Shown: one piece after another, positions 18,137-27,049 of the stretch
How positions within the stretch are numbered: the stretch's first letter is position 1
Layout of the letters: each line of letters starts with the position of its first letter
From: JACJXF01 sp038316435
GTDB lineage: Bacteria; Bacteroidota; Bacteroidia; Bacteroidales; GCA-2748055
Assembly (NCBI GenBank): GCA_038316435.1
Contig: JBBQAQ010000002.1
Location: 1-64,000, forward strand
Direction: 5' to 3'
Length of the DNA stretch: 64,000 bases
Notes under the pieces: model-generated
Database searches by the model: none
Told to the model about the DNA's origin: nothing
What the model saw: the letters and a program-made list of their open reading frames with translations, nothing else
Position numbers and translations under genes: made by a program

Positions 18137-19549
18137 TTAATTTGTCTCGACTGTTAAAACTTCGCCAGGCAGGACTTCAAAATTTTTCACTACAGTAAAA
18201 GAAGCACTTTTACTTGAGGCCGATCGGAAAACCAATCTGTAAAGGCCTGGTTGCATCAGAATGGCTTGTTGTCTTAATGCCGGATTCAGATTATATACCC
18301 ATTTCTGATCGTTCCCCGACATAATATAAATGCTTCCAAATCCATTTGCAGTTCCGTTAAATGTTATAACCCCGGGTTGTGGTATTTCTATTGTAGTGGT
18401 ATGGCTTTCAAGTAGTTCAACTTTTTGAATGATCAAGCGCGGTATAATTGGTATTTCCACATCATATTTCCCAATAAGGTATTTCTCTACTTTTCCGATC
18501 TCCTGATTTACCAGAGTCTTCATTTCGCCGCTTTTTCTCATGGTTACAAGAGTCCCGTCATAGGGCTTTCCTTTGGGGGTCTTAAATACCAAATATCCTT
18601 GTGGTGCGTTAATTGCAATAATGGTATGTTTACCCGGAGTAATTTGTATGCTATCTTTTTCGATTGATGGGATTGTGTGGACTTTTAACCGATAGGTAAC
18701 TAGATGATCAATAAATAATGTGTCGGGATTTCCCTTGTGATTTAGTGTATGAACCAGATTGTATTTAATTTTCCCGGAGTACGAATCATAGAAAGTCATA
18801 TTGACGTTAGTTTCAGTAGGCAGGTTTCTCGCATCCAGAAGGTTCACCTGTGCGGTTGTAGTGTTTAAGACCTGTGAAATCACAACTCCCAGTAATTCTT
18901 TAAAAGTTTCTTCATTTTGTGCATTAAAATAATAACCAAGGCAATCGAAAGTTTCATGAAATCCGGGATCTAGCCCGATCCCAATAATAAACGGTTTGAG
19001 AATTATTCCTTTTTTCTGAAGTTCTATTGAAACAGCGCATGGATCCCCGTCGCATGCTTCAATACCATCAGTTATCAGCAGAATAATATCTCTGCAATTT
19101 TCACATTCCGGAAAGTCGCCAGGGGCAAGTGAAAGTGAATGAGCAATAGGAGTTGTTCCTTTAGGAGTAATAAATTTTAATTTCTGTCGAATTCGTGATG
19201 CATTTTCAGGTGCAAAAGGCACTTCAAGTCTTGAGTCGCTGCAATCCTGTGGAGGCACCGGACTTTGATGTCCGTAAATTCTCAATGCCATTTCAACATT
19301 AGCAACATATTGCAGACTATCCACCATTTCAATGAGAATACTTCTGGCAATGTTTATTTTTGTATCACTTTCCCAGGAGCCCGTCATACTTTGGGAAGCA
19401 TCAAAAATAAACAAGATTCTTGTTATTATTTTAGCTTTTGGAGGTGCCTGATTTTGATCCTGCGCAAAACTATCTATATGAAAAAGCAGTCCTGCAATAA
19501 ATACAGGTAAGAATAGAAGCTTTAATCCGATACAATTTTTTCTAAACAT
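18137..19549 (-). CDS. von Willebrand factor type A domain secreted protein
   Basis: A 470-residue protein with a signal peptide (residues 1-29, ending SFAQ) and no lipobox. A VWA domain spans about residues 42-215, with the metal-ion-dependent adhesion motif DASQSMTGSW, a conserved Thr in GTTPIAHSL, and the acidic DIILLITDG strand. The rest, about 230-470, is a run of beta-rich domains of unknown type (PQGYLVFKTPKGKPYDGTL, VITFNGTANGFGSIYI). The N-terminal layout resembles other Bacteroidota secreted VWA proteins of unknown substrate. It is transcribed alone, with no moxR or batA/B genes nearby, so it is not part of an aerotolerance operon. Confidence 0.82.
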   Translation of the reverse strand: MFRKNCIGLKLLFLPVFIAGLLFHIDSFAQDQNQAPPKAKIITRILFIFDASQSMTGSWESDTKINIARSILIEMVDSLQYVANVEMALRIYGHQSPVPPQDCSDSRLEVPFAPENASRIRQKLKFITPKGTTPIAHSLSLAPGDFPECENCRDIILLITDGIEACDGDPCAVSIELQKKGIILKPFIIGIGLDPGFHETFDCLGYYFNAQNEETFKELLGVVISQVLNTTTAQVNLLDARNLPTETNVNMTFYDSYSGKIKYNLVHTLNHKGNPDTLFIDHLVTYRLKVHTIPSIEKDSIQITPGKHTIIAINAPQGYLVFKTPKGKPYDGTLVTMRKSGEMKTLVNQEIGKVEKYLIGKYDVEIPIIPRLIIQKVELLESHTTTIEIPQPGVITFNGTANGFGSIYIMSGNDQKWVYNLNPALRQQAILMQPGLYRLVFRSASSKSASFTVVKNFEVLPGEVLTVETN

Positions 19550-19785
19550 TTATCCCTTCTTGAAAGAAGTAAGAAGTAGTCTTACTTTAAGTGAATAAAT
19601 TTAAGCTTAATTGTCTTTAATTGTTACAGCCACTTTTAGAAGTTTTAAACAGGTTGTTTGTGTCTTAAAAGAAATCAGACAATTGCAAAGAATATGCGAG
19701 ATTGATGAGATTTTTAGTATGAAGAAAGTCAACTTGAAGTAATAAGCCGATCTCAAACATAACCACTTGAAAGTAATGAAAATAG

Positions 19786-19826
19786 AGGGATTACACGAAT
19801 TCAAATTATGAATCTGTGTAATCCCT
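19786..19826 (-). terminator. terminator hairpin after transketolase
   Basis: AGGGATTACAC at 19786-19796 pairs exactly with GTGTAATCCCT at 19816-19826, and the inner bases ATTC/GAAT extend the stem. It starts 11 bp beyond the transketolase stop. On the minus strand the stem is followed by a pyrimidine/T-rich run (CTATTTTCATT), which fits intrinsic termination. Confidence 0.65.
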
Positions 19827-19836
19827 TTGTATTAAA

Positions 19837-21885
19837 TTATGGTTTGTACTTCTCTACAAAAGCTATAGCTTTTTGCGCTACTTTCTCGGGAGTGAATCCC
19901 AATTTTTCATCCAGAATAGTGTATGGAGCTGAAAAACCGAAACTTTCCAAACCAAAAACCATTCCTTTGGTTCCAACTAAACCGGCAAGTGTTACTGGTA
20001 GGCCTGCAGAAAGACCAAAAGTTGGAATGTTTGGAGGTAATACTTCACGCTGATAAGCTGGATCCTGGTCGCGGAATAGTCCTTCGGAAATAGCTGAAAC
20101 GATCTGAATATCCAATCCTTTTTGATCCTTTATGATCTGGGAGGCAGCAACAAGCGTTGCAACCTCTGAACCACTGGCAACAAGGATCAAATCAGGAAGA
20201 TTGGTTGAGTGAGTTACAATATAAGCGCCTTTTTTGGCTTCAGTAGCGCTGGTAAATCTATCGGCTCCTTTTTCCGTTGGGAGGTTTTTTATATTCTGAC
20301 GTGATAAGATAAGAGCAGTAGGCGTTTCAGTATTTTCAAGTGCCATTTGCCAGGCTACCGTTGTCTCCGGGGCGTCTGCCGGTCGAAGTACAAGCATGGA
20401 ACGATCGCCGTGGTGATTTCTTATGTGTTCCATAAGCCTTATCTGAGCTTCCTGCTCAACCGGCTGATGAGTTGGTCCGTCTTCTCCAACTCTGAAAGCA
20501 TCATGGGTCCATACATATTTTACCGGTAGTTGCATAAGCGCGGCAAGTCGCACTGCAGGTTTCATATAATCGCTGAAGACAAAGAATGTTGCGCAAACCG
20601 GGATTACTCCCCCGTGAAGAGCCATACCATTAGCAATTGAAGCCATGGTAAGTTCCGAAACTCCAGCCTGTAGAAAAGATCCTGAAAAATCACCTTTTTT
20701 AAAAGCTTTTGTAAATTTTAAGAAACCATCTGTTTTATCTGAGTTGGAAAGGTCGGCAGAGGAAACAATCATATTTTCAACTTTCTGCGCAAATTCGCCT
20801 AGAACAGCAGCTGAAGCAGCCCGTGTTGCGATATTTTCCTTTTGCGCAATAGCAGCAAAATCAATTTTTGGATATTCACCGTTCAGAAACTGATCGAGTT
20901 TTTCTGCCAACACAGGATTAGCCTTCCTCCAAATAGCTTCATCAGCCTTTTTAAGAGCTGCAGCTTTCTTTTTATTCTCAAGAACTTCTCTATAAAACTC
21001 AGCTACCTCGGGGAAAATTTTAAAGGGATCTTTTGGATCTCCACCAAGGTTTTCAATGGATTTTTCGAAGGAAGCTCCAGCTTCACCTAACGGCATCCCA
21101 TGAGTAGCCGTTTTTCGCTCAAAGCTTTCGCCTGTGGCAGTTACAGCCCCTTTTCCCATTATAGTTTTGCCAATAATAAGGGTGGGTTTTTCCTGTTCGT
21201 GGATTGCTACATTTAGTGCTTTTCGGATCTGGGCTTCATTATTTCCATCAATAGTAATTACACTCCATCCCCAAGCCTGGTATTTTGCAGCAGTATCTTC
21301 ATTACTTACTTCTTCAGTTTTTGTAGAAAGCTGAATGTCGTTTGAATCGTAAAACATGATCAGATTGTTAAGCCCAAGAAACCCTGCCAACCTGCCGGCA
21401 CCCTGTGAAATTTCTTCTTGCACACCACCATCAGAAATAAATGTAAAGGTTTTATGTGCCATCCATTCACCAAACCGACTAACAAGGAAGCGCTCTGTGA
21501 TTGCAGCGCCAACGGCCATAGTATGACCCTGACCAAGAGGACCGGAAGTGTTTTCAACTCCCCGTTTTACATCAACTTCAGGATGTCCAGGTGTTGGACT
21601 ATCCCATTGGCGGAAATTCTTGATATCCTCAAGTGAGTACTTCCCAATAAGAGTAAGAATGGAATATAACATGGGAGACATGTGACCTGGATCCAAAAAG
21701 AAACGATCGCGGTGAGCCCATTTCATATCGGAAGGATCGAAATTCAAGTACCCGGAATATAAAATATTTACAAAATCGGCTCCACCCATAGCACCACCGG
21801 GATGCCCTGATTTTGCTTTTTCAACCATGGATGCGGCCAGAATTCTGATGTTATCTGCTGCTCTGTTTATTACTGAATCACTCAT
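19837..21885 (-). CDS. tkt: transketolase
   Basis: A 682-residue thiamine-diphosphate enzyme that moves two-carbon ketol units between sugar phosphates (non-oxidative pentose phosphate pathway). The N-terminal motif RILAASMVEKAKSGHPGGAMG carries the conserved substrate-binding histidine. SDGGVQEEISQGAGRLAGF is the diphosphate/metal site. The pyrimidine domain has FRVGEDGPTHQPVEQ with the catalytic-region histidine, and the C-terminal domain starts near residue 550. It is the single-chain form, not the split N/C form. It is transcribed alone and ends at a clear hairpin. A 30-bp tandem duplication lies just upstream of its start. Confidence 0.95.
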   Translation of the reverse strand: MSDSVINRAADNIRILAASMVEKAKSGHPGGAMGGADFVNILYSGYLNFDPSDMKWAHRDRFFLDPGHMSPMLYSILTLIGKYSLEDIKNFRQWDSPTPGHPEVDVKRGVENTSGPLGQGHTMAVGAAITERFLVSRFGEWMAHKTFTFISDGGVQEEISQGAGRLAGFLGLNNLIMFYDSNDIQLSTKTEEVSNEDTAAKYQAWGWSVITIDGNNEAQIRKALNVAIHEQEKPTLIIGKTIMGKGAVTATGESFERKTATHGMPLGEAGASFEKSIENLGGDPKDPFKIFPEVAEFYREVLENKKKAAALKKADEAIWRKANPVLAEKLDQFLNGEYPKIDFAAIAQKENIATRAASAAVLGEFAQKVENMIVSSADLSNSDKTDGFLKFTKAFKKGDFSGSFLQAGVSELTMASIANGMALHGGVIPVCATFFVFSDYMKPAVRLAALMQLPVKYVWTHDAFRVGEDGPTHQPVEQEAQIRLMEHIRNHHGDRSMLVLRPADAPETTVAWQMALENTETPTALILSRQNIKNLPTEKGADRFTSATEAKKGAYIVTHSTNLPDLILVASGSEVATLVAASQIIKDQKGLDIQIVSAISEGLFRDQDPAYQREVLPPNIPTFGLSAGLPVTLAGLVGTKGMVFGLESFGFSAPYTILDEKLGFTPEKVAQKAIAFVEKYKP

Positions 21886-21900
21886 GTTATTTTAATTTAG

Positions 21901-21960
21901 AATTTAGAATTTTGCACATTGAGCTTGTCGAATTTAGAATTTTGCACATTGAGCTTGTCG
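21901..21960. repeat. 30-bp perfect tandem duplication
   Basis: Two exact copies of a 30-bp unit (AATTTAGAATTTTGCACATT then GAGCTTGTCG) occupy 21901-21930 and 21931-21960. A third partial copy begins with AA, and a related ATTTAGAATTT-like stretch continues on both sides. It sits 15 bp upstream of the transketolase start, so it could alter its leader or promoter. Too short and gapless to be a CRISPR array. Confidence 0.9.
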
Positions 21961-22245
21961 AAATGAGAATTTAAAATTGGCTTAATTCTACCTTCTGCCT
22001 TTTGCTAAAAGTCTCCAAAAGTACTATTTTCTCATTAAAAGAACAGATTAATTTTAGAATAAATTGTCTATTTCTGGCATCATTTTTGGTGTTTTTGGAG
22101 GGAATTAATGGTGGATATTGGCGATTTTTTTGTTAATGAGGTGAGAGAACGATTCAGTCTGTCTGACAATTTGCTCAAATATATAATCTATGAAAGACGC
22201 AATATTTATTTTGGTCCCTGCGTTTTCGTGTTTACAACCTCAATT
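21961..22245. other. intergenic leader before the TonB receptor
   Basis: This divergent interval between transketolase and the receptor gene carries the receptor leader. The frame of the receptor is open back to an ATG at 22108, but the encoded 46 residues are not signal-like. No RNA gene or clear promoter pair was recognised. Confidence 0.4.
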
Positions 22246-24672
22246 ATGAAGAAACTAAAACTTATTGTTTCGATCCTGCTCATTACAGGCGGTATCGTTT
22301 TTTCCCAGACACACACCATAAGCGGTTATATACAGGATGCTGCGACAGGCGAAAAGCTAATTGGAGCCAACGTGTTCAGTCAGAATAATTTAACAGGGAC
22401 GGTTTCCAATTCATACGGTTTTTTCAGTATTTCATTACCTGCTGGTGAATGCAGCATGTTTTTCAGTTATGTGGGTTACGAAACCGTTGAGTTGGAACTG
22501 AAACTGGATAAGGATTATCAGGAAATCATTGAGTTAAAGCCTTCACTTAATCTTGAGGAGGTTGTAGTTACCGCCGATTCGTGGAATAAGACAATCGAAT
22601 CGACCCAGATGAGTTCTGTGAACATTAATGTAAAGGATATTAAAAACATGCCTGCCTTTCTGGGTGAGGTTGATGTGATAAAAGTTATTCAGTTACTACC
22701 GGGTGTGCAGTCCGGAACCGAAGGTGCCAGCGGTTTGTATGTCAGGGGAGGGGGAGCCGATCAAAACCTAATTCTTCTTGATGGAACCCCCGTGTACAAT
22801 GCATCTCACCTTTTTGGTTTTTTCTCAGTGTTTAACGTGGATGCCATTAATAATATCGAGTTAATCAAGGGTGGATTTCCTGCACGTTACGGTGGACGAT
22901 TATCTTCTGTTCTGGATATAAGTCTGAAAGAAGGAAATATGAAAGAGTTTAAAGGGAGTGGTTCCTTGGGACTAATATCTTCCAAACTTACTCTGGAAGG
23001 ACCGATTATTAAGGACAAGACCTCATTTATTGTTTCTGCAAGGAGGACTTATCTGGATTACCTGATACAACCATTTCTCAGATCTTTGGGAGGAATGGGA
23101 CAGTCATCCTCACAGGGATATTTTTTCTATGACCTGAATGCAAAAATAAATCATAAAATTTCATACAAAGACCGTCTTTACCTGAGTGTTTACAGTGGCA
23201 GCGACAAGTTCTACCAAAAGCAGAAACCCTATACATACCTGTATGATGGTAATATCTTCTCAGAGGAATCAAAATCGAGTCTGGGCTGGGGAAACGTTAC
23301 CTCTGCACTTCGTTGGAATCATCAGTATAATAGTAAGTTATTCAGTAATTACACCCTTACTTACAGCAATTACAGATTTAGTGTAGAAAACTATATGAAA
23401 GAAATTGCCGAAACAGATACGGGTACATTTAACCAGATCAATTCTCTCAAATTTTTATCCGGGATTGAGGATTTTACAGCTAAAGTAGATTTCGATTATA
23501 TTCCGGATCCCAATCATTACTTTAGATTTGGAATCAGTAATACCTATCACACTTTTAAACCAGGGGCAACTGTTGTGAAGCTTAAGGATGTTGAACTTGA
23601 TGATGTTGATACGATAGTTGGAGAAAAAAATATTGCTGCAAATGAAATATCGGCTTATTTTGAAGATGACTATAAGATTTCACAAAATCTGAAAGCAAAT
23701 CTAGGTCTTCATTATTCGGGATTTCTTGTGAATTCAAAATTCTACAACTCACTTCAGCCGCGTCTGGCATTCAGGTATCTGCTTAGTGAATCACTTTCGC
23801 TGAAGACATCCTATTCATTCATGCAGCAATATATCCATCTCTTAACCAATAATAATATTGGTTTGCCCACCGATTTATGGGTTCCGGCAACAGACAGGAT
23901 ACGTCCGCAGAAATCGCACCAGGTAGCCTTTGGAATTTCAAAAGCTTTCAGCGATTCATATAAGCTCACCCTTGAGGGGTATTACAAATCTATGCTTAAC
24001 CTTATTGAATATAAGGATGGATCGTCCTTTATGGAATCAAATGCAAAATGGGAAGATAAGGTTGAATCGGGCAGGGGCTGGTCATACGGTGGTGAGCTGC
24101 TGTTTGAGAAGAAACTTGGAAAGCTCACAGGATGGATTGGTTACACCTATTCGATAACCGAACGACAGTTCCCAACCATAAATGAAGGGGAGGTATTCCC
24201 TTATAAATATGACAGGCGACACGATATTTCTGTTGTTACCTCATTTCCACTGAACGAAAAATGGGATTTCTCCGCCAGCTGGGTTTATGGAACTGGTACA
24301 GCTCATACCCTTCCAACAGAAAGATATATGGGAAACTCCAGTTTAAGCAATTATTATGGGTATTTTGGTAGTATTGACGTTGGTTATAATCCGTACGATT
24401 TGCAGATAGGCGAGTTTAATGGTGAACTTGAGCACATTGATTCCAGAAATTCCATCAGGGCTGCTGATTATCACAGACTCGATATCAGTTTTCAGAGGAC
24501 AAGGGAAAGAAAATGGGGAGAGGCAAGCTGGACACTTGGTGTTTATAACACATACAACCGTAAAAACCCGTTTTACTATTATATTGGAAGAGATGAAAGG
24601 GGAAACAGGGCTCTGCGAAGAGTTAGTTTATTTCCTTTTATTCCTTCTGCAACCTATAGTTTTACATTTTAA
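22246..24672 (+). CDS. TonB-dependent outer-membrane receptor
   Basis: An 808-residue outer-membrane receptor. I start it at the ATG at 22246, because MKKLKLIVSILLITGGIVFSQ is a proper signal peptide; the frame extends 46 codons further upstream without one. A carboxypeptidase-regulatory-like beta-sandwich (HTISGYIQDAATGEKLIGAN) comes first, then the plug (LPGVQSGTEGASGLYVRGGG, LILLDGTPVYNASHLFGFFS, IELIKGGFPARYGGRLSSVL), then a 22-strand barrel ending in Phe (SATYSFTF). The family takes up substrates with TonB/ExbBD energy. It is not a SusC type, and no SusD follows; instead a DUF4249 lipoprotein comes 117 bp downstream, a common Bacteroidota pairing. The substrate is unknown. Confidence 0.9.
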   Translation: MKKLKLIVSILLITGGIVFSQTHTISGYIQDAATGEKLIGANVFSQNNLTGTVSNSYGFFSISLPAGECSMFFSYVGYETVELELKLDKDYQEIIELKPSLNLEEVVVTADSWNKTIESTQMSSVNINVKDIKNMPAFLGEVDVIKVIQLLPGVQSGTEGASGLYVRGGGADQNLILLDGTPVYNASHLFGFFSVFNVDAINNIELIKGGFPARYGGRLSSVLDISLKEGNMKEFKGSGSLGLISSKLTLEGPIIKDKTSFIVSARRTYLDYLIQPFLRSLGGMGQSSSQGYFFYDLNAKINHKISYKDRLYLSVYSGSDKFYQKQKPYTYLYDGNIFSEESKSSLGWGNVTSALRWNHQYNSKLFSNYTLTYSNYRFSVENYMKEIAETDTGTFNQINSLKFLSGIEDFTAKVDFDYIPDPNHYFRFGISNTYHTFKPGATVVKLKDVELDDVDTIVGEKNIAANEISAYFEDDYKISQNLKANLGLHYSGFLVNSKFYNSLQPRLAFRYLLSESLSLKTSYSFMQQYIHLLTNNNIGLPTDLWVPATDRIRPQKSHQVAFGISKAFSDSYKLTLEGYYKSMLNLIEYKDGSSFMESNAKWEDKVESGRGWSYGGELLFEKKLGKLTGWIGYTYSITERQFPTINEGEVFPYKYDRRHDISVVTSFPLNEKWDFSASWVYGTGTAHTLPTERYMGNSSLSNYYGYFGSIDVGYNPYDLQIGEFNGELEHIDSRNSIRAADYHRLDISFQRTRERKWGEASWTLGVYNTYNRKNPFYYYIGRDERGNRALRRVSLFPFIPSATYSFTF

Positions 24673-24789
24673 TAAATATTGGACTATATGGAGATGCTGT
24701 TTACAACCCCGGATACCATAACGGAATCATCCACACAGAGTTTTGCTGATTGCCGGTTGAGTAAATATCATCCCTCTAAAAAACTTTTT

Positions 24790-25719
24790 ATGAAAAATTC
24801 CATATTTAACTTGTTCATTTTGATTTCGTTGGTGCTTGTTGGATGCGAAACAACAGAAAAAATTGATGATTTCCCCCTTCGTCCATCCAAATTGGTGGTA
24901 AACTGCTATTTTAATACCGACAGTACATGGAAATTCCAGGTGAGCAAGAGCTTATCGGTGCTTGATAATGCCGAAATCAAACTGATCAGGAACGCAAACA
25001 TAAAGCTTTATAAGGAAGGGGAGTTACTTAACACGATATCATCAATTGGCGCGGATGGCTGGTACCGGAGCCCGGAAAATTTCCCGGAGGAAGGCAAGGA
25101 ATATTCCATTGAAGTGACATCGCCCGATTTTAAGGATGGAATCCAGGCAAAAGATGTTGTACCTGTAAAACCTTCAATTCTTAATGCCGGGATTATTGTC
25201 ACAGATTCATCTTTCTATGATCACGGTTATTATTATTATTCCTACGGTTATGTGAAAGGCTCCTTCGAAATTACTCTTGCAGACCAGATGAATGTAAGTA
25301 ATTATTATCAGCTGAAAATTTATTATATGGATTCTGTTTTTAATAACTATACTGAAGAACGCGAATTCTCGCATTTACAAAAGAGTTTAATTTCGATAAC
25401 CAGTGAGGATATGAATGTCGAGAATTCCAGAGAATATGGGACCTCCCTTCTAATAAATGACTACATGATTGACGGACAGAATTATACTCTTTCAGTAGAT
25501 TTCAATGATTGGAATGCCATGAGAAAAAAGGAGTACTTAATTGAGCTTACATCCATTACGCGTAGTGGGTATCTTTACCGAAAGACTATTGATGAATCCA
25601 ATAATTCACGAAACGATCCCTTTGCAGAGCCGGTCATGATTTATTCCAATGTTAGTAATGGATTTGGTATTTTCTCGGCCTATTCATCGGGAATTTATTC
25701 GTTGGTAGCACCATTCTGA
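24790..25719 (+). CDS. DUF4249 lipoprotein
   Basis: A 309-residue protein beginning MKNSIFNLFILISLVLVGCE, with a lipobox ending at Cys19, so it should be anchored in the outer membrane. The frame is open upstream to 24679, but only this ATG gives the lipoprotein signal. The mature part has the DUF4249 layout: LRPSKLVVNCYFNTDSTWKF, then KSLSVLDNAEIKLIRNANIKLY, then GWYRSPENFPEEGKEYSIEV with a beta-rich remainder. DUF4249 genes usually follow TonB receptors of the type just upstream, so it probably serves as a surface partner in uptake. The molecular function of the family is not established. Confidence 0.85.
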   Translation: MKNSIFNLFILISLVLVGCETTEKIDDFPLRPSKLVVNCYFNTDSTWKFQVSKSLSVLDNAEIKLIRNANIKLYKEGELLNTISSIGADGWYRSPENFPEEGKEYSIEVTSPDFKDGIQAKDVVPVKPSILNAGIIVTDSSFYDHGYYYYSYGYVKGSFEITLADQMNVSNYYQLKIYYMDSVFNNYTEEREFSHLQKSLISITSEDMNVENSREYGTSLLINDYMIDGQNYTLSVDFNDWNAMRKKEYLIELTSITRSGYLYRKTIDESNNSRNDPFAEPVMIYSNVSNGFGIFSAYSSGIYSLVAPF

Positions 25720-25812
25720 CCGAGTCAACATTAATAATTTTTCAGAAATACTTCATTTGTATTTGCAGTTTTTTAAATTCCCTCATTATAAATAACAGGA
25801 AAGCCAATGCCT

Positions 25813-25841
25813 TTTGTCATAATTTCCATAAAGTATTTTTG
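25813..25841 (+). promoter_or_regulatory. candidate ychF promoter (TTTG-17-TATTTTTG)
   Basis: A TTTG -33 box at 25813-25816 and TATTTTTG at 25834-25841 match the Bacteroidota primary sigma consensus with 17-bp spacing. It sits 55 bp upstream of the ychF start. Confidence 0.5.
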
Positions 25842-25896
25842 TAAAAATGATTCGCAAATAAAAATGTACTTTTACAGAAAATATAAATTCTGAATT

Positions 25897-26994
25897 ATGG
25901 GTCTTCAATGCGGTATTATTGGCATAACAAACACAGGGAAAACAACTCTTTTTAATTGTCTTTCAAATACAAAAGCCGAATCGAGCAACTTTGCGTTTAG
26001 CTCCAATAAATCCAATATTGGTATTGTTAATGTTCCTGACCAAAGGCTTAATGTGCTGAATGATATGGAAAAACCGGCAAAACTTATTCCGGCAACTGTT
26101 GAAATCCTCGACATACCAGGACTTACAAAGGGTTCAAGTACTGGAGAAGGGATTGGAAATAAATTCCTTTCGGATATCAGAAATACCGACGCATTGATTC
26201 ATGTACTTAGATGTTTCGATGACGAAAACCTTGCACATATTGAAGGAAGCGTGAACCCGGTTAGAGACAAAGAAACCGTTGATCTTGAGCTACAGATAAA
26301 GGATCTGGAATCGGTGGAAAAGAAAATCCAGAAACTTGAAAGAGCCGCTAAAACTGGTGATAAGGATGCAAAAAGAGGAGTTGAGGTTTTAACAGTTTAC
26401 AAAGATCATTTCGAAAATTTCCAATCCGCCCGCACTGCTCCTGTTTCCGATGATGATAAAAAATATGTCGATGATCTTTTTCTCCTTACAGCCAAACCCG
26501 TTTTATATGTTTGTAATGTGGATGAAAAATCTGCAATAAGCGGTAATAAGTATGTTGAAGCAGTTAAAGAGGCTGTGAAAAGTGAAAATACAGAAGTGCT
26601 TGTGATTGCTGCAGGACTTGAAGCGGAAATTTCTGAACTTGAAGAAGAAAATGACCGACTGGCATTCCTGCAGGATGTAGGACTTAAAGAACCCGGTGTA
26701 AATAAACTGATACGCTCTGCATATTCACTGCTTAATCTGCAATCATTTTTTACTGTCGGCCCAAAGGAAGTGAGAGCATGGACAATTCGTAAAGGCATGA
26801 CAGCCCCTCAGGCAGCCGGTGTTATTCACAGTGATCTAGAAAGAGGATTTATCAGAGCTGAGGTAATGAAATACGTTGATTATGTGAGATTAGGTTCCGA
26901 ACACGCCTGCAAAGAAGCTGGAAAGCTTGGTGTAGAAGGAAAAAACTACATTATTGGAGATGCTGATATTCTGCATATTCGTTTTAATGTTTAG
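25897..26994 (+). CDS. ychF: redox-regulated ATPase YchF (Obg family)
   Basis: A 365-residue P-loop NTPase of the Obg/OLA1 group that binds ribosomes and prefers ATP. The P-loop is GITNTGKTTLFN (residues about 8-19), switch II is DIPGLTKGSSTGEGIGNKF, and the base-recognition motif is replaced by CNVDE as usual for YchF. A coiled-coil insert (LEKKIQKLERAAKTGDKDAKRG type) follows, and the C-terminal TGS domain runs from about residue 280 (FFTVGPKEVRAWTIRKGMTAPQ). Full length with the expected C-terminal DADILHIRFNV. Transcribed as a single gene from a good promoter candidate. Confidence 0.95.
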   Translation: MGLQCGIIGITNTGKTTLFNCLSNTKAESSNFAFSSNKSNIGIVNVPDQRLNVLNDMEKPAKLIPATVEILDIPGLTKGSSTGEGIGNKFLSDIRNTDALIHVLRCFDDENLAHIEGSVNPVRDKETVDLELQIKDLESVEKKIQKLERAAKTGDKDAKRGVEVLTVYKDHFENFQSARTAPVSDDDKKYVDDLFLLTAKPVLYVCNVDEKSAISGNKYVEAVKEAVKSENTEVLVIAAGLEAEISELEEENDRLAFLQDVGLKEPGVNKLIRSAYSLLNLQSFFTVGPKEVRAWTIRKGMTAPQAAGVIHSDLERGFIRAEVMKYVDYVRLGSEHACKEAGKLGVEGKNYIIGDADILHIRFNV

Positions 26995-27049
26995 GTAGAA
27001 CAATTTCACTTCTATCTCAAGTTAAATAATACTTGCCAAAGATTTGTAA

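Noticed and set aside
21901..21960. A short CRISPR array
   Set aside because: The two repeats are directly adjacent with no spacer and no cas genes are present.
22108..22245. A start of the TonB receptor at 22108
   Set aside because: The frame is open, but the added 46 residues are charged and not signal-like, while MKKLKLIVSILL at 22246 is a proper signal peptide.
26406..26798. A 130-residue minus-strand frame inside ychF
   Set aside because: It is the antisense shadow of a well-conserved gene, with no independent signal.
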